A stretch of DNA of 64,000 bases, from assembly GCF_021917145.1 (NCBI RefSeq), contig NC_061063.1, positions 626,715 through 690,714 on the forward strand. Direction: 5' to 3'. This document shows positions 1 to 23,369 of this stretch, piece by piece (position 1 is the stretch's first letter; every line of letters begins with the position of its first letter). The position numbers were made by a program, and so were the translations under genes. Below the pieces are notes generated by a model that saw nothing but the letters and a program-made list of their open reading frames with translations, did not search any database and was not told the origin of the DNA. This DNA comes from Hypomesus transpacificus. Taxonomy: Eukaryota > Chordata > Actinopteri > Osmeriformes > Osmeridae.

Positions 1-865
1 TGCTCATCGCCATGATGAGCAACACCTACCAGAGGATCCAGGCGCGCTCCGACGCAGAGTGGAAGTTCGGCCGGGCCGTCCTCATCAGAGACATGAGCCG
101 CAAGTCAGGAACTCCCTCTCCCCTCAACCTCGTCACGCACCTGTATCACTACGCCAAGGTGCTCTGCAAGCACGCAGGTGAGCCGGGACTAGATTCAACT
201 CTCTAGCGTCCGCTCTGAGGGTTCAGCTTGGTTCTAGGCGCTGATCTGAGGGTGGAGGGTGGTTATCTTTGAATCTCTTGGTGACGGCTTGTAAGAAGGA
301 CTATACACATTCAATTATCTGGTATGGAACGGGTTTTACTGGAACATAAATGTTTACCTGTAGAGTAAATCCTAAACTGTGTGCATGTGGACTCGTGTAT
401 ATGTGTGTGAGTGTCTGTGTGTGCACACGTGTCTGTGTGTACGTGCTTGTGTGTGTGTGTGTCCCAGGTAAGGTGTGTCCTGGGGAGGGGGGAGAGCTGA
501 AGTCTGAAGAGGAGGATCCAGAGGGGGGGGGCAACCGGGGGCCCCGGGGGTCTCTGGACCTGCTGACTCGCAACAGAACCAAGAAGAGAACCCAGATCCA
601 GCCTGAGGGTGAGCACACACAAGTTCCACCTGATGTTGTTCTTGTTACCATGGTTGCACTCCATGGTTTTCCTACAACTCTATGGTTCTCGACAGTCCTG
701 TGCTTCTAAGGTTCCTCTGGGTTCTCAGGTGGGCTTCCTGGCTGCTGGAGGCAGGCGGGCCAGGTGAGGGTGGAGCAGGTGTCAGACTGGAGCCTGGTGG
801 TGCAGCGCTACCAGGCCCTGAGGGGGCAGAGCCCTGGGGGGGGTCACCTGGGGGTCACACCGTGA
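1..865 (+). CDS. trpn1: TRP channel, TRPN1/NompC-like, C-terminal three exons (partial)
   Basis: This is the 3' end of a cation channel gene that begins outside the window. Coding exons are 1-177, 468-608 and 729-865. All junctions are phase 1 with GT-AG borders, and the stop is TGA at 863-865. The first exon reads LLIAMMSNTYQRIQ, then EWKFGRAVLIRDM: the end of the last pore-domain helix followed by the TRP box. The following TPSPLNLV is typical of TRPN (NompC) rather than TRPC. The last two exons give a charged, Gly-rich cytosolic tail ending in a short WSLVVQRY stretch that resembles TRPN tails. TRPN proteins are mechanically gated channels with a long N-terminal ankyrin array; that array would lie upstream. 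The TRPN subfamily call comes from memory of family motifs; another TRP class is possible but less likely. Confidence 0.72.
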
Positions 866-1390
866 CGGAAGGAGATGGGAGACTCTCCTTCCACGATACA
901 CTGCCTGGCTGTCACACACACACACACACACTCACTCTGCAGTGTGGAAGAAGCATCTGGTGACCAGAATCAGGAGGGAGACTCTGAAACTGTGTGAAAA
1001 CGTAATCAACGACTAAAACACTGCCAATCACTTGGTATGACATCTGTCTGACTTGGGTGTTAACTGTACATCTGCATGTCTGGTGTGATTATAATAACTA
1101 TACAACACGTTCACATAGCATGTGTGTTTATCCAGAGGGACGACAGAGGGGGAATTTGAACCTGCAAGCATTTGATCTGCAGTGAAATGCTCTAACCACT
1201 GAGCTCCAACCTCCCAGGATGTATGATGAGTGAGAGCCTGTGTTATGTGAGCTGAATCCCCCCTGTAGCTGTGTGTGAGCTTGTAAATGATGAGCTGTGT
1301 AATCCCTGGAGCTCGAGTGGGACGCTACATCGTAATAACACTGAATAAACTAACTGTATGGAAATAAACATCCTTCTGTACTAACAGGTG
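866..1390 (+). other. 3' UTR of the TRP channel gene with polyadenylation signals
   Basis: No coding sequence follows the TGA. Two AATAAA hexamers occur at 1344-1349 and 1363-1368, about 20 bases apart, giving a plausible cleavage zone near 1380-1390. The segment contains a CA run near 914-930 and a tRNA-like SINE remnant on the opposite strand. The UTR end is inferred from the hexamers only. Confidence 0.55.
1118..1222 (-). repeat. tRNA-Cys-like SINE remnant
   Basis: Read on the minus strand, the segment has an A-box-like GAGCTCAGTGGTTAGAGC, then CACTGCAGATC with the GCA anticodon position, then a B-box-like GGTTCAAATTC. It continues into CTCTGGATAAA, the start of the V-SINE-type tail found in other copies here. 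The tRNA-like part would not fold perfectly and no clean terminator follows, so it is a SINE head or tRNA-derived remnant and not a functional tRNA gene. Related copies lie at 23370-23493 and about 26848-26925. Confidence 0.5.
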
Positions 1391-1419
1391 TGATGTCATT
1401 TATCTCTGTTCGGGTCCTT

Positions 1420-1590
1420 CTTTTTTCTCCCCTTTCCCTCTCTCTCTCCCCTCCCACACTCTGTCCCCCCCCCTCTCGCCTCCTCCCTCTCCCCCCTCCC
1501 TTTTCTCTACCGTCTTCCAGTTTGTCCCCTTCTCTTTCCCCCTCCCTCCCTTCTCTCTCTCCCCTCCTCTCTCTCCCATCCTCCCCCTAA
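1420..1590. repeat. CT-rich simple sequence
   Basis: Pyrimidine-only stretch made of CTCTC, CCTCC and CCCCC runs on the + strand. No splice acceptor of a recognisable exon follows it. Confidence 0.8.
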
Positions 1591-1684
1591 TCCAAACAGC
1601 GTGTCAGCAGCACTCTCCTCCGCACAGCGTCAGAGATGGAGGGACGTTTCAAGGAGCTCTCTGTCAGGAAGTGTTTGAGCCCGG

Positions 1685-2104
1685 GGAGGGGGGGGGGGGG
1701 CAGATGGTGGGAGAGGGGGGTCAGATGAGGAGGAGGGTTGGGGGGAGGGGGGGGTCGGATGAGGAGGACAGTGGGGGGTAGGGGTGGTCAGATGAGGAGG
1801 AGGGTTGAGGGGAGGGGGGGTCGGATGAGGAGGACAGTGGGGGGTAGGGGTGGTCAGATGAGGAGGAGGGTTGGGGGGAGGGGGGGTCAGATGAGGAGGG
1901 TTGAGGGGAGGGGGGGTCAGATGAGGAGGAGGGTTGAGGGGAGGGGGGGTCAGATGAGGAGGAGGGTTGAGGGGAGGGGGGGTCAGATGAGGAGGAGGGT
2001 TGAGGGGAGGGGGGGTCAGATGAGGAGGAGGGTTGAGGGGAGGGGGGGTCAGATGAGGAGGAGGGTTGAGGGGAGGGGGGGTCAGATGAGGAGGACAGTG
2101 GGGG
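1685..2104. repeat. G-rich 33-bp minisatellite
   Basis: About twelve copies of a 33-bp unit containing TCAGATGAGGAGGAGGGTTG followed by G runs. Because 33 is divisible by three, every frame stays open and gives artificial 11-residue protein repeats (Pro-rich on the minus strand, Arg/Gly-rich on the plus). Dense G runs make G-quadruplex structure on the + strand plausible. The first copies vary (GACAGTGGGG variants); those after about 1905 are nearly identical, which suggests recent expansion from that side. Confidence 0.9.
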
Positions 2105-3907
2105 GGCGGCAGGCATAGTGCCCTGGTAACTGTCACAGACACACGCATGAAGAGATGGACTCACAGACACACGCGTCGGAGCCACTTTGTGGACAGCAAG
2201 ACTGGTGAGTGTCACGGTGACATATGTTTAACTTCCCCGGAGCTCCCCCAACCCCACACACGCACCCTTATATCCCCTTACACACATGCTTATACCCCGC
2301 GACACACACACAGGCCTCTATATATCCTCCCTGGCTATGAGAGAGCGATACCCTGAAGAGATTTAGAGAGGTAAGGAGGCCCGGACAGAGACAAAGTCGA
2401 GAGAGAGAGAGAGAGTCCTCAGACTTCTGCTGAACAGGGGAGGAGAGCCTGTGAGGAAGAAAAGAGAGGTGATGATGAGGAAGGGAGTGGCTGTGTGGGG
2501 GAGGAGGGGGGGGGCAGGGTGGAGCGCTGCCGGAATGAAAGGAACAACTACGTTTTCTACATCCCAAGAGATACACAGAAGAAAGTGATCTCCTGTGATC
2601 TGTCTCACCCTCTACAGATCTCCTCCAACACCAACCGGACTGGTGAGTTGAGAGAGAAGTATTGAAGTATGGATTATGTTTTGATCAAGTATTGTTGATG
2701 ACCAAGGTTTTGATCTTCAGAAAACAGTTTTCTCAGGTGAACAGGAGTCGCAGTGTTCCTGCAGAGATGATGTCATCGTCTCTGTGACTCCAAACCTCAA
2801 ACCATCTTTTAAATGGCTCTTACCATTTTGGCCAACTGGTAAAAGTTTCCATATTCGCTAGTTTAAAGACCACACCAACAACTGGTTATGTTTGGTGATG
2901 GGAAAGGCTGTTGTTTTTATAGCAGGCTACTGACTGGTGTGTCATTAACCTGTTGATCAGGTGAGTAGACAGTGTGGCTGATGGGAGTTGTAGTCTTCTC
3001 CCTCTGGTCCTTGGTTTGACTGCATTTAGAGTAGTGCCTTCGTCTGTCTTCGTGACGTCTTCAACCAAGCGGGGAGAGAGGCTGGACCATCTTGACGCTT
3101 CACTTTATATATATATGTTTAATACACCGTAAGAAGGTTTGATGCTGTTGTGTGTGTGGGTGTGGAAGTGGATAATTCCATCCCTGATGATTCCATCACC
3201 AGATGATGGGCTTTTCAACAGAATCAGAAAGGGGTTTTAATCGCCATGAACGTTTGCACAGACAAGTAATTGACTTAGGCAGGAAGGTGCATACATTCAA
3301 CATATAGGGATCATACTTCTGGAATAGTGGTGTGCAAGTGAAACTATACTAACGGTACAAAGTCGAACTACTACCAAGGGGCTGTAAGAATAGAATTTTA
3401 AAAAAATAGACTCAAAACAGACCAGGCTTTGAACCAGCTTTGTGTGTGTGTGTGAGGCGGGGGGATGTTAAAGTTGTGATATTGGCATGTGGTAGCAGCC
3501 GGAGGCTTGTAAGTCAGTGTTTGGTGTGAAGCGCTGACCGCTGTTGACCACTCATCACTGTGGCGTCCATTAGTAGCGCTGTTTTGTTACTTGTTTCCAG
3601 TCATCATTGTCAGGCTTCATTCCTGGTTTGGAAAGCTGTAAATGTTTACATGACGGGTAATGACTTTGTGTGCGTGTATCAAATCACACGTAATCCAAAT
3701 GTATTGAGTATTTGTATAACCTTGTATAGCACCCTTACTTCACCCTCCTCCTCTTCACACTCAACTAAGACCCTTCACCCTTCTTTCCCCTACCCCATTT
3801 GTTCCGGAATTGACTCAGTTCCAGATCTTTCCTCGCAGTCACACATTTTTCCCTGTTTCAGGAGCTGAAGAAACACACAAGACGACATCCGTCAGCGTTT
3901 CTTCATC
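2105..3907 (+). other. Interval between the TRP gene and gpr20, with possible untranslated gpr20 exons
   Basis: Mostly unique sequence. Two stretches end at consensus donors with the same bases, GACTG then GTGAGT: one closing near 2203 and one near 2641. A good acceptor (CCCTGTTTCAG) sits just before 3861, in the block carrying the gpr20 start codon. The simplest reading is spliced 5' UTR exons joining at 3861, with two alternative upstream exons. This is inference from splice motifs only. The second stretch (about 2522-2641) has an open frame but no ATG context or family match that I recognise. An AT-rich run lies near 3104-3115. Confidence 0.3.
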
Positions 3908-5023
3908 ATGGATGCCTCCTCCGTCTCCACCCCCCCCTCCTCCATCTCCACTCCCCCCTCCTCCATCTCCACCCCCCCCTCCTCCATCTCGAGCAGTAAC
4001 ACTCCCCCCCCAGACCTACATTGGGCACCAGACCTGCACAGACTTGCACACCTGGACCAAGCCCTGTACCGGGACTTCCACTCCCTGTGGGTGTCTCTCA
4101 TGGTCCTAAACTCCCTCATGTTCGTGGCAGGCGTGGCCCTCAACAGCCTGGCGCTCCTGGTGTTCTGCCGCCACCCGCCCCCAAGCTCCGCCCCCGTGGT
4201 GTACACCATCAACCTGGCGGTGGCCGACCTGCTGGTGGCGCTGTCGCTCCCGGCGCGCGTGGCCCTCTACCACAGCGAGGGCTCCTGCTGGCTCTGCTCC
4301 TACCTGCACTCCTTCAGCTATTTCGTCAACATGTACTGCAGCATCCTCTTCCTCACCAGCATCTGCGTGGACCGCTACCTGGCCGTCGCCATGCCGATGC
4401 GGTCGTCGCGTCGATGGCGGAGCCCCGCCGTGGCGCGGGCGGTGAGCGGCGGGGTGTGGGCGCTGGCCGTGGTGGTGACGTACTCCCTCCAGAGCCCCGC
4501 GCTGGGCCCCACGTCCTGGTCCGTCCCCGCACTCTTCTCCCTGGCCGTGCTGGAGTTCCTGCTCCCCCTGGTGGTGATGCTGGGGTGCACGCTCCGCGCA
4601 GCCTGGGTCCTGCTCAGCCACCCCCGTGGGATGGTGCAGGGCCGGGGGAGGCGGGGCCGGGCGGTGAGGCTCCTGGTGGTGGTTCTGGTGGTGTTCACCG
4701 TGTGTTTCGGCCCCTTCCACGTACGCCAGACACTGGTCTACTTCCGGGTGTTGGGGGAGGGACCTGGGCAGGTGCTGGCCTATCACGCGACGGTGACCCT
4801 GAGCAGCCTGAACAGCTGCCTGGACCCAGTGGTCTACTGCTTCGTCACGGACCGCTTCCGGGTAGCGGTGCACCGCGCGTGCGGCCGGGAGAGGGGGGAG
4901 GCCAGCGAGGGAGCGAGAGGAGGAGGAGGAGGGGGGGGGGAAAGGAGCTTTAGAGAGTCTGAGAAAGCTGTGGCTATCACTCAGAGTGTCGTCACTCTCA
5001 ACCGCCTGTCTAAGATGGACTAG
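3908..5023 (+). CDS. gpr20: Orphan G-protein-coupled receptor GPR20
   Basis: Single coding exon of 371 residues (human GPR20 is about 358). Class A landmarks in order: TM1 with GVALNSLAL, TM2 NLAVADLL, TM3 ending CVDRYLAV, TM6 with CFGPFH, and TM7 NSCLDPVVYCF. Stretches such as SILFLT near TM3, LEFLLPL in TM5 and VTLSSLNSC in TM7 are GPR20 signatures. Mammalian GPR20 is a constitutively active Gi-coupled plasma-membrane receptor. The N-terminus is a Ser/Thr/Pro repeat (about residues 3-27) written by a 21-bp tandem repeat of TCCATCTCCAC type. Odd point: the loop between TM4 and TM5 has no cysteine, so the usual TM3-ECL2 disulfide partner is missing. The tail is Gly/Glu rich and ends LNRLSKMD. 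The start follows an acceptor at 3860, with no earlier in-frame ATG in the exon. Confidence 0.9.
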   Translation: MDASSVSTPPSSISTPPSSISTPPSSISSSNTPPPDLHWAPDLHRLAHLDQALYRDFHSLWVSLMVLNSLMFVAGVALNSLALLVFCRHPPPSSAPVVYTINLAVADLLVALSLPARVALYHSEGSCWLCSYLHSFSYFVNMYCSILFLTSICVDRYLAVAMPMRSSRRWRSPAVARAVSGGVWALAVVVTYSLQSPALGPTSWSVPALFSLAVLEFLLPLVVMLGCTLRAAWVLLSHPRGMVQGRGRRGRAVRLLVVVLVVFTVCFGPFHVRQTLVYFRVLGEGPGQVLAYHATVTLSSLNSCLDPVVYCFVTDRFRVAVHRACGRERGEASEGARGGGGGGGERSFRESEKAVAITQSVVTLNRLSKMD

Positions 5024-5180
5024 CCCATTTACAGACCAAACCCCCACACCCTGGCTAACATGGACCAGTCCATTTAAAAAAAAAAACGACTCCACCACAC
5101 CCTGACCAACGTGGACCAGTCCATTTATAGACCACACACACACACATACACTCCACACAAACACACACACACACACACTC
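5008..5180. repeat. Imperfect tandem repeat spanning the gpr20 stop codon, then CA runs
   Basis: The unit contains ATGGAC(C/T)AG(T/C)CCATTTA, then a purine-rich gap, then CACACCCTG(G/A)C(T/C)AAC. Copies start near 5014, 5060 and 5111, and a diverged copy lies near 5395-5440. The first copy contains the last codons and TAG stop of gpr20, so the end of the frame sits inside the repeat. CA arrays follow. Confidence 0.65.
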
Positions 5181-8100
5181 CACACACTCACTCACTCTAT
5201 GGGTGTACTGAGAGCATGCTGTCAATGCTTGCTGTTTTTAGTGTCTCTGACACTGAACTTGATATTCTGTATTCAACACTAAACCATTAGGTAGCTTTCT
5301 ATACAATGACATCATTGGGTCACTAGTTTTACAATAGTTTAAGTGTTCTTTCAAAGTAGACACATACACACATGTACACACAGACCACACACACCCCTGT
5401 GGCCTAGCCAGCTTGGACCAGTCTATTATCGACCACACACACACACAAGTGCACTAATGGACGTTAACTAATGTGTTTGGGTGAGGATGTCTGGATGGAG
5501 GAAAGCACTCTGTTTGACCATGCTCCGTTTTTAGCATTAGGGTTAGTCGTGTTTGGTTTTAGTCATGTTGTTTTAATCATGTTTGTGTCATGTTCTGTTG
5601 TCGACATGTTCATCTTTTTGTCATGCTCTGTATAAGTATGTGTAGGTACCATGTAGGCTGAGGTCTCAAGGCAGCGGCTGTTTGCCTGACTGAAGAAGCC
5701 GAAATGTCAGCCATTTAAATGCTGTTAATTTGTCTAACAATGTTCATCTTTGTCATGACAATACATTTCATAATATGTTAAGTATTGTTTCGTATTTAAC
5801 AGATTCAACTAAATGTGGGTTGTCTCTGGTTTCCATCTTGGTGTGATGATTTAGGACCGGCTGTCTGGTACTACACATTCATGACCACCAGGGGGAGTAT
5901 GACACCAATATGACTCGGTGGGTTCTCTGTTTTTCTGTCTTTCTCTGATTGTCTCTCTCAATCCCTCCATTTCTCCTTCTCTCTCCCACCCCCCCCCCCC
6001 CCCACACACACACATTTACCTCTCTATCTCCCTCTGTCTTTCTCTCTCGCACACTCTCTTTCTCTAGTCAAATCAGGTCAGTTTAAATGTTTGAAGCAGA
6101 GATCTGTCGTAAGGTGAGATCCAGGCTTTCCACGCAGCTTGACGGGGTGAAAGTCAAGGTCAAAGCGATCTGTTTCTACAGTTGACCCCTGTCATTAAAG
6201 CCCACACACCTACAACAAGTCAGCAAACACAAGAAAGGAAACAGAGACAGTATTTTGGTTAAGTAGTTTAAAAGTGCATTCTGTACTTTCATGGTTCTAG
6301 ATAGGAAAGCTCAAGCATATATTCACAATATATGTATGTATATATATATATATATACACAATCCTTATAGAAAAAACATTTACTAATGAAAATAATCAGC
6401 TTTTTTATAGCAGCGATAAAGAAACGAAAATAAATATTTAAATTTTTTTTTCTTCAATGACAAGGCATATGATGCACTGCAAATGTCTCGGCCCTCTCTC
6501 TCTTTTTAAAGTTGCGTCTGTGACGCCTGATCCGTGACTGGTAACAAAGAACAAGGATTATACTGTTTTAAATCAAAGGGGAAACAGAGAACACGCGATT
6601 AATCTATGTTATGAGAATCTTTAGTAGTATGAAGCAGTTTGACTTATAGCTTGGAGATCTTGACAAGGAAACAGGTGATTTTGGAGAGGAAAGAACAGGT
6701 ACATAATGAGGTGAAATTGCAACACGTGCCCGAACGCGTGCACACATACACACACGTGCCCCGCACACACACACATTCCAGTCCTGTCCCACAGTAACAC
6801 CCTCTCTCTTTCGTGCTTCCTGTAAATATATCTCTTTGTATCTACATATTCTTTAAATAAAGCTTAAGTATCTTTTTAACGAGAAAGAGCTCCAAAAAAA
6901 TAAATATCCACAGTTTCGATTTTTCTTTTTCTGTTTTCAAGATGATTCTGTTTTCAACTTTGTATGTGCAAGTTCTGTGCCACCTCAGACCTCCTCTTCA
7001 AACAATAACAACAACAACAACAGCTTTACATTCACCACTTAACTTGGTCACCTGATGGAATCAAAGGAACTGCATCTCCCAGCATGCTGAGCGGAGGCCA
7101 CGCTGGCTCAACATTCCGAAGTCGACGACAAGAGTTTTGGGACAAACCACTCAGATGCTTCTTCGCATCTTGAGAAACACTTCAAGTCACACTTCAAGTA
7201 TTCAAGGCCTGGTTCTTGACTCAAACCAAACCACTGCTTTTGCTTGAGCTACAAGTACATGGTTTTCAGAAACATGGATACTCACATATCCAGCCATGCT
7301 TTGGAAAAGCCCTCCCACCCTCAACACCACCCACCCCAAACCACCCCACCTCCTGCCCCTAATCACCCACCCCCCATAGCTGAGCCGTAAACCCTGCCCA
7401 ATCCCCCCTTACATGACCCCCACCCCCAACTGAGGCAGAACAGTAGAATTATTGCAGCGTCTTGATTTGACAAAAATCTTTCATTTTGCACTCACTTTGT
7501 AGTTTGGTTAAACTCCTTCAGATGTTCTGGAAAGATCTCAGATTATTGTTTAAGGTCTAACACACACTCAAATCTCTCTTATGGCATAGACCTACACAGC
7601 TGGAACAACAATAGTGCCAACAGCTTTGACCAGCTCTAACCACCCATAAGCAGTCATAACTAGACCCTGGCCTGGCACAGAAGGTCAACAAGTAAAAGCG
7701 CCCTCCTCAACATAGATTTAATGTAACAGACTGGCTGGCTACAACCCCTTACCCAGCAAACACTCCGGCCTTAGACTAACCCAGAAACACAGCTAAGCTA
7801 ACCTCAGCACACAGCTAGGCTAGGCTAAGCTAACCCAGCACATACCTATTTAAACAATGCAACAGGTGTATAGTATGTAAACTGACAACCTGTGAAATGA
7901 TCTTTCTACATATTAATCATACTCTCATTCAGTTAGAAAAATAGAACAGAGATTCTATGTGGGTGGAAAATAAAACCATGTATCCCTGCACAGCTTCAAG
8001 TTCTGCCTAAGTGCTGTAGGTATGTGGGAGGGCGGTGTGTGGATGCGCCCCCCCCCCCCACACACACACACACACACCTCACCTCCCTGGCCCTCCTATA

Positions 8101-9601
8101 CCTCCCCCTCTCTCCCTTCTTCTCTCACCTCCTCTCGAAAATCAGGCAATCGGTATGACCAACAGTCATTTCCAACCGTAACGTTCTAATCTTCACTGGC
8201 ATCCTCATCACCATGAACTCACATTGTGCAGCAACATAAGAGGAGAACATTTTTAAAAGACGACACAAGATAAGAAAGGAGAAGCTTTCAAGTCCACGTC
8301 CGGCTTCCTCCATCTCCCCCCTTCGTTTGGTTAGCTATCCTCCTCTCCTCTGCAGCATTGAGATTATTGTTGTAACATCGAGATAAAGTGTCTGCACCAG
8401 TAGTAATGCCCTCTCCAAACACCTGGTATACTTTACAATGTCAACCTTACACCCGCCGTGTATGCGTTCCTGTGTGGACTTGACACATATACTATTTGTT
8501 TTACAACGTAAACTTTACACATGCACCGTATCGTTTACCGTGTAAACTGTACACATGCCCCATATACTTGTATGACGTAGACTTTACACCAATACTTTTC
8601 GCCGGTTCTGTGTTGACATCCTATCTGTACTACACAATAGAGCAAAACCCATCAACTCTGTAGGCTTATAGCGACAGGAGCAATGGACAAGTGTATGTCA
8701 GTCCGCAAAGGAACAACCATATATCAATTATACTTTTGGTGATTACAATGTTTCCTTCCCTAAACATTGAAGTCGACATAGAGAAGGCTCTCACTAAATA
8801 GTAAACTCAACATCATCATTCAAAAGGAAGAGCTGAATTTGTCAATATTTTGAAATGATTGTAACTTTTTTGAAGTAAAATATTCATCAATTTATATATT
8901 TGACTGTGTATTCCATTATCTTGACCCAGGTTTGGAAGTCAGAAAAGTATGCGCAGGTTTGTTTGTGTACATGCGTGCGTGGGTATGTGCGCTTGTGAGA
9001 GTTTGTGAGAGTATGCGTGTGTGTGTGTGCACAGGAGTGTGTGAGTGTATGTTGATATAGAAGTGTGTGTGTAGAGTGTTCGCCCCTGAAGTGTCCTGTC
9101 CAGGCAAGCGGCCCTCTGGCGCCCCCTGGTGGCCCTGAGAGAGAGACAGCTTTCATCCTGAGACCCAATCTAGCCCAGGTTGAAACTGACCCATGATAAA
9201 CTCCTAAATTAAAATTGACCCAGGATTAACTCACCTGGGTTAACAAGCAACCCAAGTTTAAAGTGTCCCGGGATGAACTCCTGGGTTAAAACTGACCTAG
9301 GATAAACTCACTAAGGTTAACGACTAACCCAGGTTGATAACTGACCCAAGTTGACAAACTGACCTAGATGTACAAACTGACCCTGGGTTATTGAAGATCC
9401 AAGGACACACATTTTGCAAACCACATTCGGTTTAAAACATTTTGAAATCCCGGTCCTTTCAAGTCTCTGAGAGAACTATAACTCCCATTATGCATTGTCT
9501 TGTGGTAGCTGAAGGTCAGTTATCCCCATTGTTGTGGGAACGTGTCTGCCGTTGCCTTGGTAATCAACAGCAGATCCATCCGGCCTCATTGTCTCGTCCA
9601 A
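5181..9601. other. gpr20 3' flank and probable slc45a4 3' UTR side
   Basis: No coding exon is seen. The interval contains short CA, CT and TA runs (TA repeat near 6339-6356, polyC at 5991-6002 and 8047-8058) and otherwise fairly unique sequence. Convergent transcription is expected, because gpr20 is on + and slc45a4 on - with its stop at 9602. The AT-rich, low-repeat part at 6.2-9.6 kb may be a long slc45a4 3' UTR. I found no polyadenylation signal that fixes the ends of either transcript. Confidence 0.35.
9180..9395. repeat. Degenerate tandem repeat of AACTGACCCAGG type
   Basis: Repeated, imperfect blocks of AACTGACCCA(G/A)G(T/A)T with GGATAAACTC or GGGTTAAC linkers, roughly 35-45 bp apart and much diverged. 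It lies just downstream of the slc45a4 stop codon in that gene's orientation, so it is probably part of its 3' UTR. Confidence 0.55.
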
Positions 9602-21573
<11,972 letters not shown>

Positions 21574-22686
21574 AGCGGCCGGCATGCACCCGTGTGGGAC
21601 AACACGCCAATGACACGCCAATGGCACGCGTCTCCTCCCAGCTGGTTCCCGCGGCGACGAGGAAGGTCACCAGGTCACCAGGTAGCAAAAAATAAATATC
21701 AAATATCAAATATGGACCTGTGTTGCTGTCGACACGGCGATCCGAGCCTTCTGGATTCTTCCGGAAACAAAGACGGCCTCTCAGAGGCTACGGGTACATT
21801 CCAGGTGCGTGTGGGAGTGTGAGAAAGAGTGTGTGTGTGTGGGAGTGATGTGAGTGTGTGTGTGGGAGTGATGAGAGTGTGTGAAAAGAGTCGGTGTGTG
21901 TGGGAGTGTGTTGTGTGTCTCCACCCAACAGGGGCAGGTTGATTTGGTACAACACAGGTGTGTGCGTGTGTTGTCATGTGATTTACAGTCTAGATGAGGT
22001 AAAAATCCATATTAATGGCCATTCAGTCAGCCACAGTTTCATGTTGGGGGAGGGCAGAGGGGAGGTTAGGGGGGAGGGCAGGGGGGAGGGCAGGAGGCGG
22101 AGGGGAGGGGGGACACGGGCCACGCAGGAAGGAGCTCCTCGGAGAATCCCCATTGATTGGCTGATCAGTCTGAACACGTCACCCATTGGTCAGGGCAGAA
22201 GAGATGGAGCGACGTCATTGGTCAGAGCAGAAGAGACGGAACAACGCCATTGGTCAGCACAGGAAAGACGGGGCGATGCCATTGGTAGAACATAGGGGAA
22301 ACAAAAAGACAGATTGTTAGCAACCTCCGGTACACACACACTCCTACACACAAACCCTCCTACACACAAACCACACACATACACACACAGCTCCAGTTCT
22401 CTGTTCCATCCTGATCCTGAACATGAACGTACTTTTTAGAAGCTTCCTTGCAAGCTGGCTGGCTTTCATGATCTTAAAAAAATGTGTGTGTGTGTGTGTG
22501 TGTGTGTGAGTTTGAATGCATGTGTGTGTGTGTGTGTGTGTGTGTGTGAGTGTGAATGTGTGTGTGTGTGTGTCTGTGTTTATTTGTTTAGTCTGGTTCA
22601 CAGAGATATTACAACCCACAAGTTCACATACCAAACCCCAGTTTAGAACCCCCATCAACCTGACACACACTAAGATCCAACAAGTG

Positions 22687-22727
<41 letters not shown>

Positions 22728-23311
22728 ACACACACCTACACAACTCCACCTTCACACACAGACACACCTCCACATACACACACACTTCCAGCTACACACA
22801 AACACACTCACATTTACACTCACACACAGAAGGACAGTTCCTTCCTAACCACAATATAACCTATTTACAGCACACAGAGGAGGAGGAGAGAGAGAGGAGA
22901 GCCGCTACAGTTATCTCCAGAATGAAGCGAGGACGGAGGAGGAAGGGAAGGAAGGGGAGTAGGAAGGAGGGAAGAGGAAGGAGGAAGGAAAGGGAGTAGG
23001 AAGGGAGGATGGAGGATGGAGTAGGAGAAGAGGGAGGATAAGGGAAGGCAGAAAGGGTGAGGAGAAGACAGATGCCTTAAAGTTCAAGGTTAGAAACAAA
23101 TTAAGACGTGTTGGTCCTCTGAATGTATTTGTAGCCCTTGTAATACAAACACACACAGTGCGCACACACACATACACACACAAATGATGCATGTTAACGC
23201 TATTCAGCGGTCAGTGGAAACAGCCTAAACTAGAACCAAACCTGATATTGCAGAATGAGGCCACATAAACTCCTGTGTTCAAGAACAGACAAGCAGACAG
23301 GCAGACAGGCA

Positions 23312-23345
<34 letters not shown>

Positions 23346-23369
23346 CCCCGGTCACACAGAGTTCATCTG
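21574..23369. other. Upstream flank or 5' UTR of slc45a4, simple repeats
   Basis: The sequence continuing 5' of the slc45a4 ATG contains in-frame upstream codons but no recognised protein, so it is probably 5' UTR leading to an acceptor or promoter. It then holds GT runs (21825-21905), a G-rich block (22040-22115), a triplicated CATTGGTCAG motif (22183-22260) that places inverted CCAAT boxes about 35 bp apart, CA/GT arrays (22480-22570, 22687-22725) and a GGAAG-rich block (22920-23060). A CAGG/CAGA tetramer array lies at 23286-23345. Confidence 0.5.

Noticed and set aside
1630..2215. Long open frames of Pro-rich or Arg/Gly-rich repeats on both strands
   Set aside because: They are produced by the 33-bp minisatellite, whose length is a multiple of three; no start context, splice sites or family match.
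4021..5191. Long overlapping frames in gpr20 on both strands (310 and 361 residues)
   Set aside because: GC-rich shadow frames of the real receptor gene, without any protein motifs.
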